Assembly: GCA_040877875.1 (NCBI GenBank)
Contig: JBBDNC010000156.1
Location: 1-64,000, forward strand
DNA length: 64,000 nucleotides
From: JBBDNC01 sp040877875
GTDB taxonomy: Bacteria; Bacteroidota; Rhodothermia; Balneolales; Balneolaceae
Direction: 5' to 3'
Part shown: piece by piece, positions 9,067 through 17,424 of the stretch
Position numbering within the stretch: the first letter of the stretch is position 1
How the letters are laid out: each line of letters opens with the position of its first letter
Notes under the pieces: generated by a model
Told to the model about the DNA's origin: nothing
Database searches by the model: none
Seen by the model: only the letters and a program-made list of their open reading frames with translations
Made by a program: the position numbers and the translations under genes

Positions 9067-9909
9067 CTACTCTTTAGAATTAGTTGAGCTGTTACTTCTA
9101 AGTATTTTATAATCATAGGATAAACCATTATTTTCCTTTCCTGATTTACCATTCCCTTTCTGGTATTCCTGGGTGTATATATGGATCCCGCATTCCGTTT
9201 TATCCATATCTTTCCAGCGTCCGGAACGTTCATCAAAATCATTGTTAGCCGGTTGTGTACAGGGTATGCACCCGATACTTGGATAGCCGTCGTCATGAAG
9301 AGGATTATACGGCAGGTCGCGTTCAAGGATATAGTCCCAAACCTGCTCGTTCGTCCACGTTGCAAGCGGGTTCATTTTAACGACTTCGTTGACCGGATCC
9401 CATTCGATAATTTCAGTTTTTTGTCGGGTTTCCGACTGATTTCGGCGAACTCCCGTAATCCATGCTTTCTTATCCGACAGGAAATTTTTAAGAGGCAGGA
9501 CCTTCCGCATATAGCAGCAATTGTCAGGATCCCTTTTCCAAAGTTCTCCCCCGTGCTTTTCAGCCTGTTGATCCGGGGTGAGCTCAGGAAGTACTTGAAT
9601 AATATCGATATCATATCGCTCTTCAAGCTGATCCCTGAGGGTATAAGTTTCATCAAACAAGAGCTGCGTGTCCAGATAAAAAATCGGAACAGACAATCCT
9701 TCCGATACAATCCGGTCGATCAGATAGACCCCCGAGGGGCCAAATCCCGTTCCAAGAACCATATCCGAGCCAAAATATTGAAATCCCCATTTCAGGATTT
9801 CATCGGGATGAGCTCCTTCAAACCTGGCATTTAACTCCTGAAGCCTCTCGGGTGAAAACCCTGTCTCCAGTTGTATTACATTACTGTTATCGTCAGTCTT
9901 GTTACTCAT
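9067..9909 (-). CDS. cysH: APS/PAPS reductase of the iron-sulfur type (CysH)
   Basis: A 280-residue thioredoxin-dependent reductase that releases sulfite from APS or PAPS. The PP-loop variant GTGFGPSG is at residues 53-60, and the catalytic C-terminal ECGIH has Cys240. It also has CC at 131-132 and CxxC at 214/217, the ligand set of the [4Fe-4S] cluster found in assimilatory APS reductases and absent from E. coli-type PAPS reductase. The operon nonetheless carries an APS kinase, so substrate preference is open. Spacing is 20 bp from SUMT and 10 bp to the siroheme dehydrogenase, which indicates one transcript. Confidence 0.95.
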   Translation of the reverse strand: MSNKTDDNSNVIQLETGFSPERLQELNARFEGAHPDEILKWGFQYFGSDMVLGTGFGPSGVYLIDRIVSEGLSVPIFYLDTQLLFDETYTLRDQLEERYDIDIIQVLPELTPDQQAEKHGGELWKRDPDNCCYMRKVLPLKNFLSDKKAWITGVRRNQSETRQKTEIIEWDPVNEVVKMNPLATWTNEQVWDYILERDLPYNPLHDDGYPSIGCIPCTQPANNDFDERSGRWKDMDKTECGIHIYTQEYQKGNGKSGKENNGLSYDYKILRSNSSTNSKE

Positions 9910-9929
9910 TAAATGAATACCAATTGGGT

Positions 9930-10784
9930 TTATCCTGCAAATTTAGAACGAATTTCAGTTAAATGTTTGAATTTTTCAGGATTTTTATCCTTGCCAAACC
10001 AGGCCAGGTCCGTATGCAATGCGGCCAGTTGGCCAATAATAATCGTAGCCGGAGGAGAAAGATGTTCTGATTTTTTCGCGATCTCGTTCAAAGGGGCTGC
10101 AACCGTTCGCTGAGACTGATAAGAAGCCTTTTCAACAACAGCAGCGGGTGTATCGGGTGATTTTCCCAATTCAATAAGCTGTTTTGCGATTCTCTTCAGA
10201 TTTTTCATTCCCATAAGGATGACCAGTGTATCGGAGTGGGCAAGATGTTCCCATTTTTCAAACGGATCCTCTTCCCCACTGATATGGCCGGTCACTACGG
10301 TGAACGATCTGGAGACCTCCCTGTGAGTGAGCGGGATCCCCGCATAAGCGGGCGCTGCAATGGCACTGCTCACTCCCGGTATCACTTCATAAGGAATTTC
10401 CTCGCGGGCAAGGGCTTCACATTCCTCACTTCCCCGGCCAAACACAAACGGATCCCCCCCTTTCAGGCGGGCTACCGTTTTGTTTTCTCCCGCCTTGGAA
10501 ATAAGTATCCGGTTGATCTGATCCTGGGAAACAGAAGGCTTTCCCGGCCGTTTTCCTACATAGATATGTTCGGAACTCTCTTTTGTCAGAGAAAGCAGAT
10601 CGGGATTTGCGAGTCGATCATAGACAATCACATCGGCACGTTTTAAGATATCCGCTCCCCGAACAGTTATAAGATCCGGTTCACCGGGTCCGGCCCCAAT
10701 AAGAAATACGGTACCGGCCGGTTGAAAGCTTGATCTTTCCATTATATGTGATTCATGAGTCGGTTGATTCATCGATTCTTTCAA
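9930..10784 (-). CDS. cobA: uroporphyrinogen-III C-methyltransferase (SUMT)
   Basis: A 284-residue SAM-dependent methyltransferase making precorrin-2 from uroporphyrinogen III, the first step of siroheme synthesis. Signatures include VFLIGAGPGEPDLITVRGADIL near residue 27, VYDRLANPDLL, LKGGDPFVFGRGSEE and VIPGVSSAIAAPAYAGIPLTHR. The start overlaps the end of cysI by 4 nt (ATGA), implying translational coupling of sulfite reductase with its cofactor pathway. About 20 residues precede the conserved domain; an internal ATG at residue 15 is an alternative start. The gene is also named cysG-C or sumT in other organisms. Confidence 0.93.
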   Translation of the reverse strand: MKESMNQPTHESHIMERSSFQPAGTVFLIGAGPGEPDLITVRGADILKRADVIVYDRLANPDLLSLTKESSEHIYVGKRPGKPSVSQDQINRILISKAGENKTVARLKGGDPFVFGRGSEECEALAREEIPYEVIPGVSSAIAAPAYAGIPLTHREVSRSFTVVTGHISGEEDPFEKWEHLAHSDTLVILMGMKNLKRIAKQLIELGKSPDTPAAVVEKASYQSQRTVAAPLNEIAKKSEHLSPPATIIIGQLAALHTDLAWFGKDKNPEKFKHLTEIRSKFAG

Positions 10785-12493
10785 GTAAGTTCTACTTCCT
10801 CACTTTTATCTTCCTCTTCTGCCAACAATTCCAGGCCGTTTCGTTCCCAGAAATCACCGAACGACTCTCCGTTAATCCGGTTCTCTTTAAAGTACTCCAA
10901 GGCCGGCCGAACCTCATTGACAAGGTCCTCAAGTTCTACCAGATCCTTATACTCTTTGTTCAGGCGGGTCCCGGAAGGGTCGCCACCAATAAAAATGGCA
11001 TACTTGTTCAACGACTGTCCGACGAAACCGATATCGGCGACATAAGGCCTTGCACAGCCATTCGGGCAGCCTGTCATACGGACTGAAAGCTCTTCGTCTT
11101 CCAGTCCAAGTTCAGCGACCACTTCTTCCAGATCACGTATTACTTCCGGAAAGATCCGTTCTGACTCGGTAATTGCCAGACCACAGGTGGGAAGTGCTGG
11201 ACAGGCCATTGCAAATTTCAGGAGATTAGAATATTCTTCTCCCCATGAAATACCGTATTTTTTCAGTTGTTCCTCGACTCCCGCCTTTTCTTCTTCCCTG
11301 ATATCCGTCAGAAGCACATTGTGGTTGGGAGTAAAGCGCACACCGGGTTTATATTTGGTTACCGTTTCCCGCAGTGCGGTTTTCAGCGGGTATTCATCGG
11401 TATCTTTAATCCGCCCGTTTTCGATCGAGAGACCAAGAAACCAGTTGCCGTCCGATTGCTGGTGCCATCCAAGGTAAAGGTCCAGTACGAATTCAGGAAG
11501 CTCCCTGTACGGCTCCAGTTCAATACCGGTTCTCTGTTCCAGTTCATCCTGGAACTTCGCCACCCCCCAGTCATGCAACAGATACTTCATCCGTGCCTGC
11601 CGGCGGTTCTTCCGGTCACCGTGATCCCGCTGGATCTCGATGATTCCCTTTACAATCTCCACAATATTTTCTTTGGAAACATAGCCCAGATCGTCAGCCA
11701 GTCTCGGGAAGGTACTTTCCTTTCGGTGGTTCATACCCATTCCCCCGCCGACAACGACGTTAAATCCTTCTATTTCGTTGTCATCATTAAACAGGGCAAC
11801 CAGTCCGATATCCTGGGTATAGAGATCGATACTGTTATCTTTGGGAAGAGCCACACCGATTTTAAACTTCCGGGGCAGATAGGCGTCACCGTAGAGAGGT
11901 TCTCCCTCTGTTTCCGTGACTTCCTCCTTGCCGGAGTAGACCTTTTCGCCGTCCAGCCATATCTCGTGATAAGCTTTCGTTGCGGGAAGCAGAATATCGG
12001 AAAGTTCGTCCGCAAATTCCTGAACTTTCGCCTGCTTCCCGTCGATATCCGGTGCGGGAGTCGCCATAACGTTTCGGACGATATCGCCGCATGCCCCGAT
12101 CGTTGTGATCATGGCATCGTTGATCGCCTGCATCGTTTTTTTGAGGTCTTTTTTAATGACCCCGTAAAGCTGAAACGACTGCCGGGTTGTAACCCGAAGC
12201 GTATTGTCGCCATACTCATCAACTATGTTGTCAAGAGCAAGATATTGGTCGCCCGTAATGCGTCCGCCGGGGACTTTGCCACGGATCATAAACATCCAGT
12301 GTTTATCCCGCCCTTTCCGCTGGTCGCGATCATCCTGCTGATAGCTGCCGTGGAACTTGAGAACCTGGAGAGCTTCCTTGCCGAAGTGGTCTTCATCATT
12401 TCCCAATTCTTCAGCAAGTGGCCCTCTCAGATAATCACTTTCCTCTTTGATGGCTTCAAGTTTGCTTTTTTTCTTCTTCCGTTTAGATCCCAT
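10781..12493 (-). CDS. cysI: assimilatory sulfite reductase hemoprotein (CysI)
   Basis: A 570-residue siroheme protein reducing sulfite to sulfide. Two ferredoxin-like half domains and two siroheme/4Fe-4S domains are evident; the cluster ligands are Cys431, Cys437, Cys476 and Cys480 (ACPALPTCGLA and MTGCPNGCARPY). The N-terminus is very basic (SKRKKKKSK) and no signal peptide is present, so it is cytoplasmic. Length equals that of E. coli CysI. No CysJ flavoprotein is encoded nearby, so electrons must come from a flavoprotein elsewhere or from ferredoxin. A long antisense open frame over it (11267-12523) is a shadow. Confidence 0.95.
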   Translation of the reverse strand: MGSKRKKKKSKLEAIKEESDYLRGPLAEELGNDEDHFGKEALQVLKFHGSYQQDDRDQRKGRDKHWMFMIRGKVPGGRITGDQYLALDNIVDEYGDNTLRVTTRQSFQLYGVIKKDLKKTMQAINDAMITTIGACGDIVRNVMATPAPDIDGKQAKVQEFADELSDILLPATKAYHEIWLDGEKVYSGKEEVTETEGEPLYGDAYLPRKFKIGVALPKDNSIDLYTQDIGLVALFNDDNEIEGFNVVVGGGMGMNHRKESTFPRLADDLGYVSKENIVEIVKGIIEIQRDHGDRKNRRQARMKYLLHDWGVAKFQDELEQRTGIELEPYRELPEFVLDLYLGWHQQSDGNWFLGLSIENGRIKDTDEYPLKTALRETVTKYKPGVRFTPNHNVLLTDIREEEKAGVEEQLKKYGISWGEEYSNLLKFAMACPALPTCGLAITESERIFPEVIRDLEEVVAELGLEDEELSVRMTGCPNGCARPYVADIGFVGQSLNKYAIFIGGDPSGTRLNKEYKDLVELEDLVNEVRPALEYFKENRINGESFGDFWERNGLELLAEEEDKSEEVELT

Positions 12494-12577
12494 ACCGGTT
12501 ACTTCTCTGTGTCTTTACGTTGATTATAGATTTCGATTCATATCATGTCATGTTCTGTCATGGTTGAAGGATAGATC

Positions 12578-13414
12578 CTATCGTTCAATCGGGGCATCAA
12601 TCAGATTTCCCCATTCCGTCCAGGATCCATCATAATTCCGCACATTCGGGTAGTGCAGTAATTCGTTGAGTACAAACCAAGAGTGGGCTGAACGCTCACC
12701 AATCCTGCAATAGGCAATGATCTCCTTATCCGGAGTAATTCCCTCGCCTTCATAAAGAGCCTTGAGCTCTTCCGTACTTTTGAATGTTCCGTCTTCATTG
12801 ACAGCTTTTGACCAGGGAATATTACTTGCACCGGGAATATGGCCAGGCCGTTGGGAGAGTTCATTCAAGCCGGGAGGTGCCAGGATTTTTCCTGTAAATT
12901 CATCCGGCGAGCGTACATCGACAAGGCCAAATCCATCGCCTTCGATCGTCTCTGCAACATCATCCCGGAAGGCACGATACTTCTCGACGACTCCGGAGAT
13001 GGTGTAACTTCCTTTTTCAACGTCCGGCTCTTCTGTAGTAAGCTCACGATTTTCATCTTCCCACTTCTGGCGTCCACCGTCAAGAATCCTGACATCCTCA
13101 TGGCCGTAATATTTCAGAAGCCAATAAGCCCATGCGGCAAACCAGTTGTTATTGTCTCCATAGAGAATAATGTTGGTATCGTTACTGATACCGGATTCTT
13201 CCAAAAGATTTTCGAAATCCTTTTTGGATACAATCGTTCGGCGCAATTGATCCTGAAGCTGCTTCTTCCAGTTCCATCCAACCGCACCGGGGATATGGCC
13301 GGAATCATATGATTTCGTATTTACATCAACTTCTACCAACCTTACACCTTCGTCATTCAGGTGCTCGGCCGCCCATTCTGTAGTTACCAGTACTTTACTA
13401 TTTTTATCAGACAT
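12578..13414 (-). CDS. two-domain sulfurtransferase (rhodanese, SseA-like)
   Basis: A 278-residue tandem rhodanese. The N-terminal domain (about 8-120) is inactive and includes SYDSGHIPGA and ILYGDNNNWFAAWAYWLL; the C-terminal domain (about 150-275) has the active loop CRIGERS with Cys236, typical of thiosulfate sulfurtransferases. It is the first gene after the attenuator leader and is followed by cysI 84 bp downstream. Its probable role is moving sulfane sulfur, for instance detoxifying or salvaging thiosulfate, within the sulfur pathway. No Shine-Dalgarno sequence is evident before the ATG at 13414. Confidence 0.92.
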   Translation of the reverse strand: MSDKNSKVLVTTEWAAEHLNDEGVRLVEVDVNTKSYDSGHIPGAVGWNWKKQLQDQLRRTIVSKKDFENLLEESGISNDTNIILYGDNNNWFAAWAYWLLKYYGHEDVRILDGGRQKWEDENRELTTEEPDVEKGSYTISGVVEKYRAFRDDVAETIEGDGFGLVDVRSPDEFTGKILAPPGLNELSQRPGHIPGASNIPWSKAVNEDGTFKSTEELKALYEGEGITPDKEIIAYCRIGERSAHSWFVLNELLHYPNVRNYDGSWTEWGNLIDAPIER

Positions 13415-13533
13415 GTCTATTGTTATTTATGTTTTAAGTGTTGCTTTGTTAGTTATTTCAGATTAGAAGTAGTGTTTAACAAAGCCCGGACTGATACAGG
13501 TAAGCAGGGTTTTCTCTTTTTCTATTCGTCCTT

Positions 13534-13575
13534 AAAATAGAAAAGCCCACTCCCTGTAAACAGGTAGTGGGCTTT
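13534..13575 (-). terminator. intrinsic terminator inside the sulfate-operon leader (attenuator)
   Basis: On the minus strand, GCCCACTACCTG (from 13572) pairs with CAGGGAGTGGGC across a TTTA loop. With flanking A-T pairs the stem spans 13542-13575 with one mismatch, and TTTTCTATTTT follows. It lies about 120 bp upstream of the first structural gene and downstream of the putative promoter, so it would stop transcription before the operon. Its 5' arm is fully complementary to an upstream segment at 13619-13629. Confidence 0.9.
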
Positions 13576-13629
13576 CGAGAAAATGTTTATTTTAAAAATT
13601 TAATCGAACAGTACAAATCCACTACCTGT
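13560..13629 (-). promoter_or_regulatory. predicted antiterminator hairpin competing with the leader terminator
   Basis: ACAGGTAGTGG at 13629-13619 is perfectly complementary (11 bp) to CCACTACCTGT at 13570-13560, which is the 5' arm of the terminator. The two hairpins are mutually exclusive. The upstream arm overlaps the last codons of the poly-Cys mini-ORF, beginning seven nucleotides after its last Cys codon. A ribosome stalled on the first Cys codons would leave the arm free to form the antiterminator; a ribosome reaching the stop codon at 13600 would mask it and let the terminator form. Confidence 0.8.
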
Positions 13630-13662
13630 CGGCATACAACAACATATACAGCAACACTCCAT
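13600..13662 (-). CDS. poly-cysteine leader peptide of the sulfate operon
   Basis: A 20-codon mini-ORF encoding MECCCICCCMPTGSGFVLFD and ending in TAA. Six of codons 3-9 are Cys (TGT/TGC), an extreme bias, directly upstream of an antiterminator/terminator pair and a sulfur assimilation operon. The obvious role is as a sensor of charged tRNA-Cys: its translation, not its product, matters. In-frame ATG codons at 13683 and 13719 would give 27 or 39 residues, and no clear ribosome-binding site decides between them; an in-frame stop lies upstream of all three. Poly-Cys leader ORFs are known from mycobacteria; I know of none described for this group. Confidence 0.82.
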   Translation of the reverse strand: MECCCICCCMPTGSGFVLFD

Positions 13663-13765
13663 TGCTGGATAGCTTTGAATCATCTGACAAGTTGTGTATA
13701 TGAAAGTAGGTCTGTTCATTAAATATTTTTGTCCGTCAATAAATATCTTTGACTGAAGATGCTTG

Positions 13766-13794
13766 AGGATAAGCACTATATCTTTCTATGTCAA
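13766..13794 (-). promoter_or_regulatory. putative promoter of the sulfate operon
   Basis: A perfect TTGACA at 13794-13789 is followed after 17 nt by TATCCT (13771-13766), a sigma70-like pair. Transcription would begin near 13759, giving a leader of about 345 nt that includes the poly-Cys ORF. Inferred from sequence only. Confidence 0.5.
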
Positions 13795-14041
13795 TACCAA
13801 TTTCAAGAAAATAAATAAAAAAATACCCGTCTATCCGAAAAGATTAAACTAAACCGTAAAAAGACAAATCCGGTACCTCTCCATCGCCCCTTTTGCGATC
13901 ATTCATATACCCTGTTCCAGGCAAATTAAAAACGGGTTTCGATCAGGCAGGCCGGGGATCAACGTTGCCTGTCTTCTCCTCTCCTGCCGCATTCATAAGG
14001 CTTCTACCGGCCTGCAGGAACTTTGATGATTGTTATAAGGA

Positions 14042-15349
14042 TTATTCTGTACCGGGCTCTTCAATCCGATCACGTTCCGAATCAGTTTCAACGATGTCGC
14101 CTGGAATTTGTTTGGACACCTTCGCCCCAAGTTCCCGAAGCATCTCGACCTGCCGAACCACATTCCCGTGTCCGGTGGAAAGACGGTTCATCGCCTCATC
14201 ATAACTTTTTTGAGTTTGATCGATCCGCTGTCCGATTGTTTGCATGCTTTCGACAAACAGTACAAACTTGTCATACAAAGCCCCTCCCCGGGCTGCAATC
14301 TCCATTGCATTTTTATTCTGATATTCCTGCTTCCAGACACTGTCGATCGTGGCAAGGGTAGCCAGCAGGGTCGACGGACTCACGATCACAATATTCTTTT
14401 CAAACGCTTCATAATAAAGATTCGAATCCTGCTGCAGCGCCAGGCCGAATGCAGACTCAATGGGGATAAACAAAAGCACAAAATCAGGACTGTTCCCCCT
14501 GTAGATTTGTTGGTAGTTTTTCCCGCTCAATCCATTCACATGAGTCCGGATCGAATTCACGTGTTCCCTGACGGCTTTCTCCTGCTCCTTCTCCTCCTCT
14601 GCTGATATATATCTTTCATATGCCGTAAGGGAGACCTTCGAGTCAATGATCAGCCGTTTTTCCTCAGGCAGGCGAATCACCACGTCCGGCTGAAGCCGCC
14701 GTCCGTCGTCCATCGTTTTGCTTTCCTGGATTTCATACTCCCTGCCTTTTGTCAGTCCGGACTTCTCCAGGATCCGTTGCAGGATCACTTCTCCCCAATT
14801 CCCCTGTTGTTTTGAATCCCCCTTCAACGCTTTGGTCAGGCTCTTTGCTTCCTCGGTCATTTTCTGATTCAGTTCTGCCATTTTACTAATCTGTTCCTTC
14901 AGTGATACCCGGTCGCGCGTTTCCTTGTCGTACGTCTCGGCTACCTGCTTGCGAAATTCCTCAATCTTTTCGCCCAGGGGCTTGAGAACCTGATCCAGTT
15001 TCTCTTTGTTCTGTTCGGTAAATTTCTTCGATTTTTCTTCAAGTATTTTATTAGCCAGATTTTCAAATTGAGTCTGGAACTTCTCCTGAAGCTCTTCGAA
15101 CTCCTGTTTTTGGTCCTGCAGCCTTTCTTTCAGATTCCTGTAGTCAGCGTTCATCTCCGCAAGCTTATTTTCTGCCGAATTTGCCCGCCGGGTTTCCTCC
15201 GCCAGACGTTCTTCCGCTTCCTGATGCTGCTCCCCGAGCGACGAGATCCGCTCTTCCAGCCGGGACCGGCGACTCTTGGCTATAAAATGACCGATAGCAA
15301 TTCCGCTTCCCAAAGCAATCAGGATCAATATGATGACCGTTCCATCCAT
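14042..15349 (-). CDS. rmuC: DNA recombination protein RmuC homolog
   Basis: A 435-residue protein with an N-terminal membrane anchor (about residues 4-24), a long charged coiled coil (about 30-200) and a conserved RmuC domain at about 190-390. The domain includes SKQQGNWGEVILQRILEKSGL, RLQPDVVIRLPEEKRLIIDSKVSL and FVLLFIPIESAF, and resembles restriction-endonuclease folds (the D-x(n)-xSK pattern). In E. coli, RmuC limits recombination at inverted repeats, but the mechanism is not known. It is transcribed alone and ends 248 bp upstream of the sulfate-operon promoter. Confidence 0.9.
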   Translation of the reverse strand: MDGTVIILILIALGSGIAIGHFIAKSRRSRLEERISSLGEQHQEAEERLAEETRRANSAENKLAEMNADYRNLKERLQDQKQEFEELQEKFQTQFENLANKILEEKSKKFTEQNKEKLDQVLKPLGEKIEEFRKQVAETYDKETRDRVSLKEQISKMAELNQKMTEEAKSLTKALKGDSKQQGNWGEVILQRILEKSGLTKGREYEIQESKTMDDGRRLQPDVVIRLPEEKRLIIDSKVSLTAYERYISAEEEKEQEKAVREHVNSIRTHVNGLSGKNYQQIYRGNSPDFVLLFIPIESAFGLALQQDSNLYYEAFEKNIVIVSPSTLLATLATIDSVWKQEYQNKNAMEIAARGGALYDKFVLFVESMQTIGQRIDQTQKSYDEAMNRLSTGHGNVVRQVEMLRELGAKVSKQIPGDIVETDSERDRIEEPGTE

Positions 15350-15646
15350 TCTATTTTATTTTTTTTACATACCATTTAATAGATCCGTTTCCATGAACCC
15401 TGAAGATAAACATAATTGGGTTCGGTGACAGGTTGTGTCACACGGTTTAAAATAATGAAGAATCAATACACCAACCGCCAGAAATTATTATGAGTGTTAT
15501 CTACCGGGCAGCATCCCACACCCGGTATTTGTTTACAGTCATTTTTTTAACGGTATTACCGATAATGGCGCACTGTCATTGACCCCATATAAATAATCAT
15601 TTACTTTGAACGCAAGCCATTTTCTCTACACTGAACGGACTTACCT

Positions 15647-15796
15647 ATGAATATCAACGGGAAAGCTCAGTTACAGAACAATTTCGATACAATTGTAATC
15701 GGATCGGGCGCCGCCGGCGGATGGGCAGCCAAGGAACTCTGTAGAGAAATTAAGTGTCCGGACTTGATCTCTTTACTTTTAAGTTTAAAGGCTTAA
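15647..15796 (+). pseudogene. N-terminal stub of a GMC-family oxidoreductase
   Basis: A 49-codon remnant beginning MNINGKAQLQNNFDTIVIGS followed by GAAGGWAAKELC, the FAD-binding N-terminus of GMC (gluconate/choline dehydrogenase-like) oxidoreductases, which are normally 500-570 residues. Similarity ends after about 37 residues; unrelated codons follow to a TAA. The rest of the gene has been lost, probably by deletion, with the start region left upstream of satD. Confidence 0.7.
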
Positions 15797-15951
15797 TTTT
15801 TTGTTTTTAAGTGTATAAGCTTATTTTACCCTGACTGGAAAACGGATCCCGGCCTGCAGGACACCCGGTTTTACCTTTGACTGACTGCCGGCAGAGAAAC
15901 AGATAAATGAACGGGAATCCCGGCCATAACTCAATCAGATCTCCTTTTACA

Positions 15952-16614
15952 ATGAAACTATATGCGGTCATTACCGGTGATATCGTGGACTCCTCCAAAA
16001 TCACTAAGGAAGAACATTCCCTGTTGCTCGATACCCTGAAAAGTGCATTTGAGGATATCACTTCCCTCTATGCCGATAAAAAAGAAGAAGCAATTCCGTT
16101 TGATATCTTCAGGGGTGACAGTTTCCAGGGACTGATCCCACATCCGGAATCGGCATTGGCGGCAAGCCTTCTCATCCGGGCTTCTCTCCGGAAAAATCAA
16201 CCTGAAAGCTCTGCAGTGAGCTGGGATGCCCGGACAGCCATCGGCATCGGCACGATTGATTACCCTCCCAAAAATATATCTGAAGGTGACGGAGAGGCTT
16301 ATCGGAGATCCGGCCCTCTGCTTGACAAGATGAAGACCCACCAGCGGCTGTCGATCATAACCCCCTGGAAAGAGATGAATGAAGAAATGAATGTTCAGGC
16401 CGCACTTATGGATGCCGTCATCGCAAAATGGTCGCCCGAGCAGGCTGAAATCGTACTGGAACTGCTGGAAGGCAAATCCAGGAAACTCATCGGCCAACAG
16501 TATGGTATTTCACAGGCTGCAGTTCACTATCGGGTGAAAGGAGCCGCATGGTCTGCCGTTGAAAAATTTCTGCATCGATATGAATTCCTGATCAAACAAA
16601 AGTGGCCGGAATGA
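15952..16614 (+). CDS. SatD-family protein
   Basis: A 220-residue protein that begins MKLYAVITGDIVDSSKIT, the conserved start of the SatD family. FDIFRGDSFQG and ARTAIGIGTIDYP follow, resembling the nucleotide-cyclase-like half of the family. The last 70 residues form a helix-turn-helix (EIVLELLEGKSRKLIGQQYGISQAAVHYRVKGA), so DNA binding is plausible. An in-frame ATG at 15907 would add 15 residues unlike the family, so I prefer 15952. It overlaps the next gene by 4 nt. SatD proteins have been connected with phage- or stress-related loci, but no mechanism is established. Confidence 0.75.
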   Translation: MKLYAVITGDIVDSSKITKEEHSLLLDTLKSAFEDITSLYADKKEEAIPFDIFRGDSFQGLIPHPESALAASLLIRASLRKNQPESSAVSWDARTAIGIGTIDYPPKNISEGDGEAYRRSGPLLDKMKTHQRLSIITPWKEMNEEMNVQAALMDAVIAKWSPEQAEIVLELLEGKSRKLIGQQYGISQAAVHYRVKGAAWSAVEKFLHRYEFLIKQKWPE

Positions 16615-17357
16615 TTGATCAACCTGACATCCTCGTACTCCTTCGTTTGATTGCCGCACATCTGGCTGCCGATTTTCTTCTGCAACCCCAAAGCTGGATT
16701 GAAAAAAGGAAGAAAAGCAACATCCGGGCCCCGCAACTCTATTATCATGTGGGCATTGTGGGTATTCTCACTTATGTCTTCCTATGGGACGGAGCAGAGA
16801 TCTTCCTGCCGCTCTTCATCATGGTTACCCACTTCGTCATCGACGGGTGGAAATCGACCCGGAAAGAGTCTGCGATAGCATTTGTAACCGACCAGACGGC
16901 ACACCTGCTGATGATTTTGGCCGGATGGGCAGTCTATACCGGCACCGGATCGGAAATGCTGCAATCTTTACTGAACCTTATTGAAAACCCGGCTTTCTGG
17001 GCGGTACTGATCGGCTATATCATCGTCATCTGGCCATTCGGCTTTCTCATCGACCGGCTCACCCAACGCTGGCAGGAAGAACTGCGTACCGCAGATGCCG
17101 GAGGCCTGCCCGGCCTGGAGAAGGCCGGTTTGTGGATCGGGCGTTCCGAACGCTTCATCATCCTCACACTCATCCTTCTGAATCAGTACGGCGCCATCGG
17201 ATTTCTCATTGCAGCCAAATCCGTATTTCGTTTCAGCGGTTCACTGGAAGGCAACCGGGACCGCAAAGAGGCGGAATATATCCTGATCGGTACTCTCCTC
17301 AGCTTTATATTCGCAATCGTAACGGGAATCGGAGTACGATACTTTTTAGCAGGATAG
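16611..17357 (+). CDS. DUF3307 membrane protein, SatD partner
   Basis: A 248-residue multi-pass membrane protein of the DUF3307 family. The signature HLAADFLLQPQSW near residue 20, then HVGIVGILTYVF and THFVIDGWKS, marks the family; hydrophobic helices are at about 40-75, 100-118, 130-152, 180-200 and 220-245. The chosen ATG at 16611 overlaps the satD stop (ATGA); a GTG at 16602 would add three residues. SatD and DUF3307 are repeatedly found as neighbours in bacteria, so they probably work together, with SatD as the soluble sensor or regulator and this as the membrane component. The role is unknown. Confidence 0.75.
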   Translation: MIDQPDILVLLRLIAAHLAADFLLQPQSWIEKRKKSNIRAPQLYYHVGIVGILTYVFLWDGAEIFLPLFIMVTHFVIDGWKSTRKESAIAFVTDQTAHLLMILAGWAVYTGTGSEMLQSLLNLIENPAFWAVLIGYIIVIWPFGFLIDRLTQRWQEELRTADAGGLPGLEKAGLWIGRSERFIILTLILLNQYGAIGFLIAAKSVFRFSGSLEGNRDRKEAEYILIGTLLSFIFAIVTGIGVRYFLAG

Positions 17358-17424
17358 ACGCGAGGGCTCATCCTGTTTAATAAAAACCCCGGGTACGACC
17401 CCCTGTTCTTTGGAGAAACAAGTC

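Noticed and set aside
11267..12523. 418-codon open frame on the plus strand
   Set aside because: It is fully antisense to cysI, has no recognisable domain, and its composition is the mirror of the real gene.
13541..13576. Hairpin at 13542-13575 as a rmuC transcription terminator
   Set aside because: It lies more than 460 bp past the rmuC stop, beyond the putative operon promoter, and its T-tract is on the minus strand with competing complementarity to the poly-Cys ORF; an attenuator fits better.
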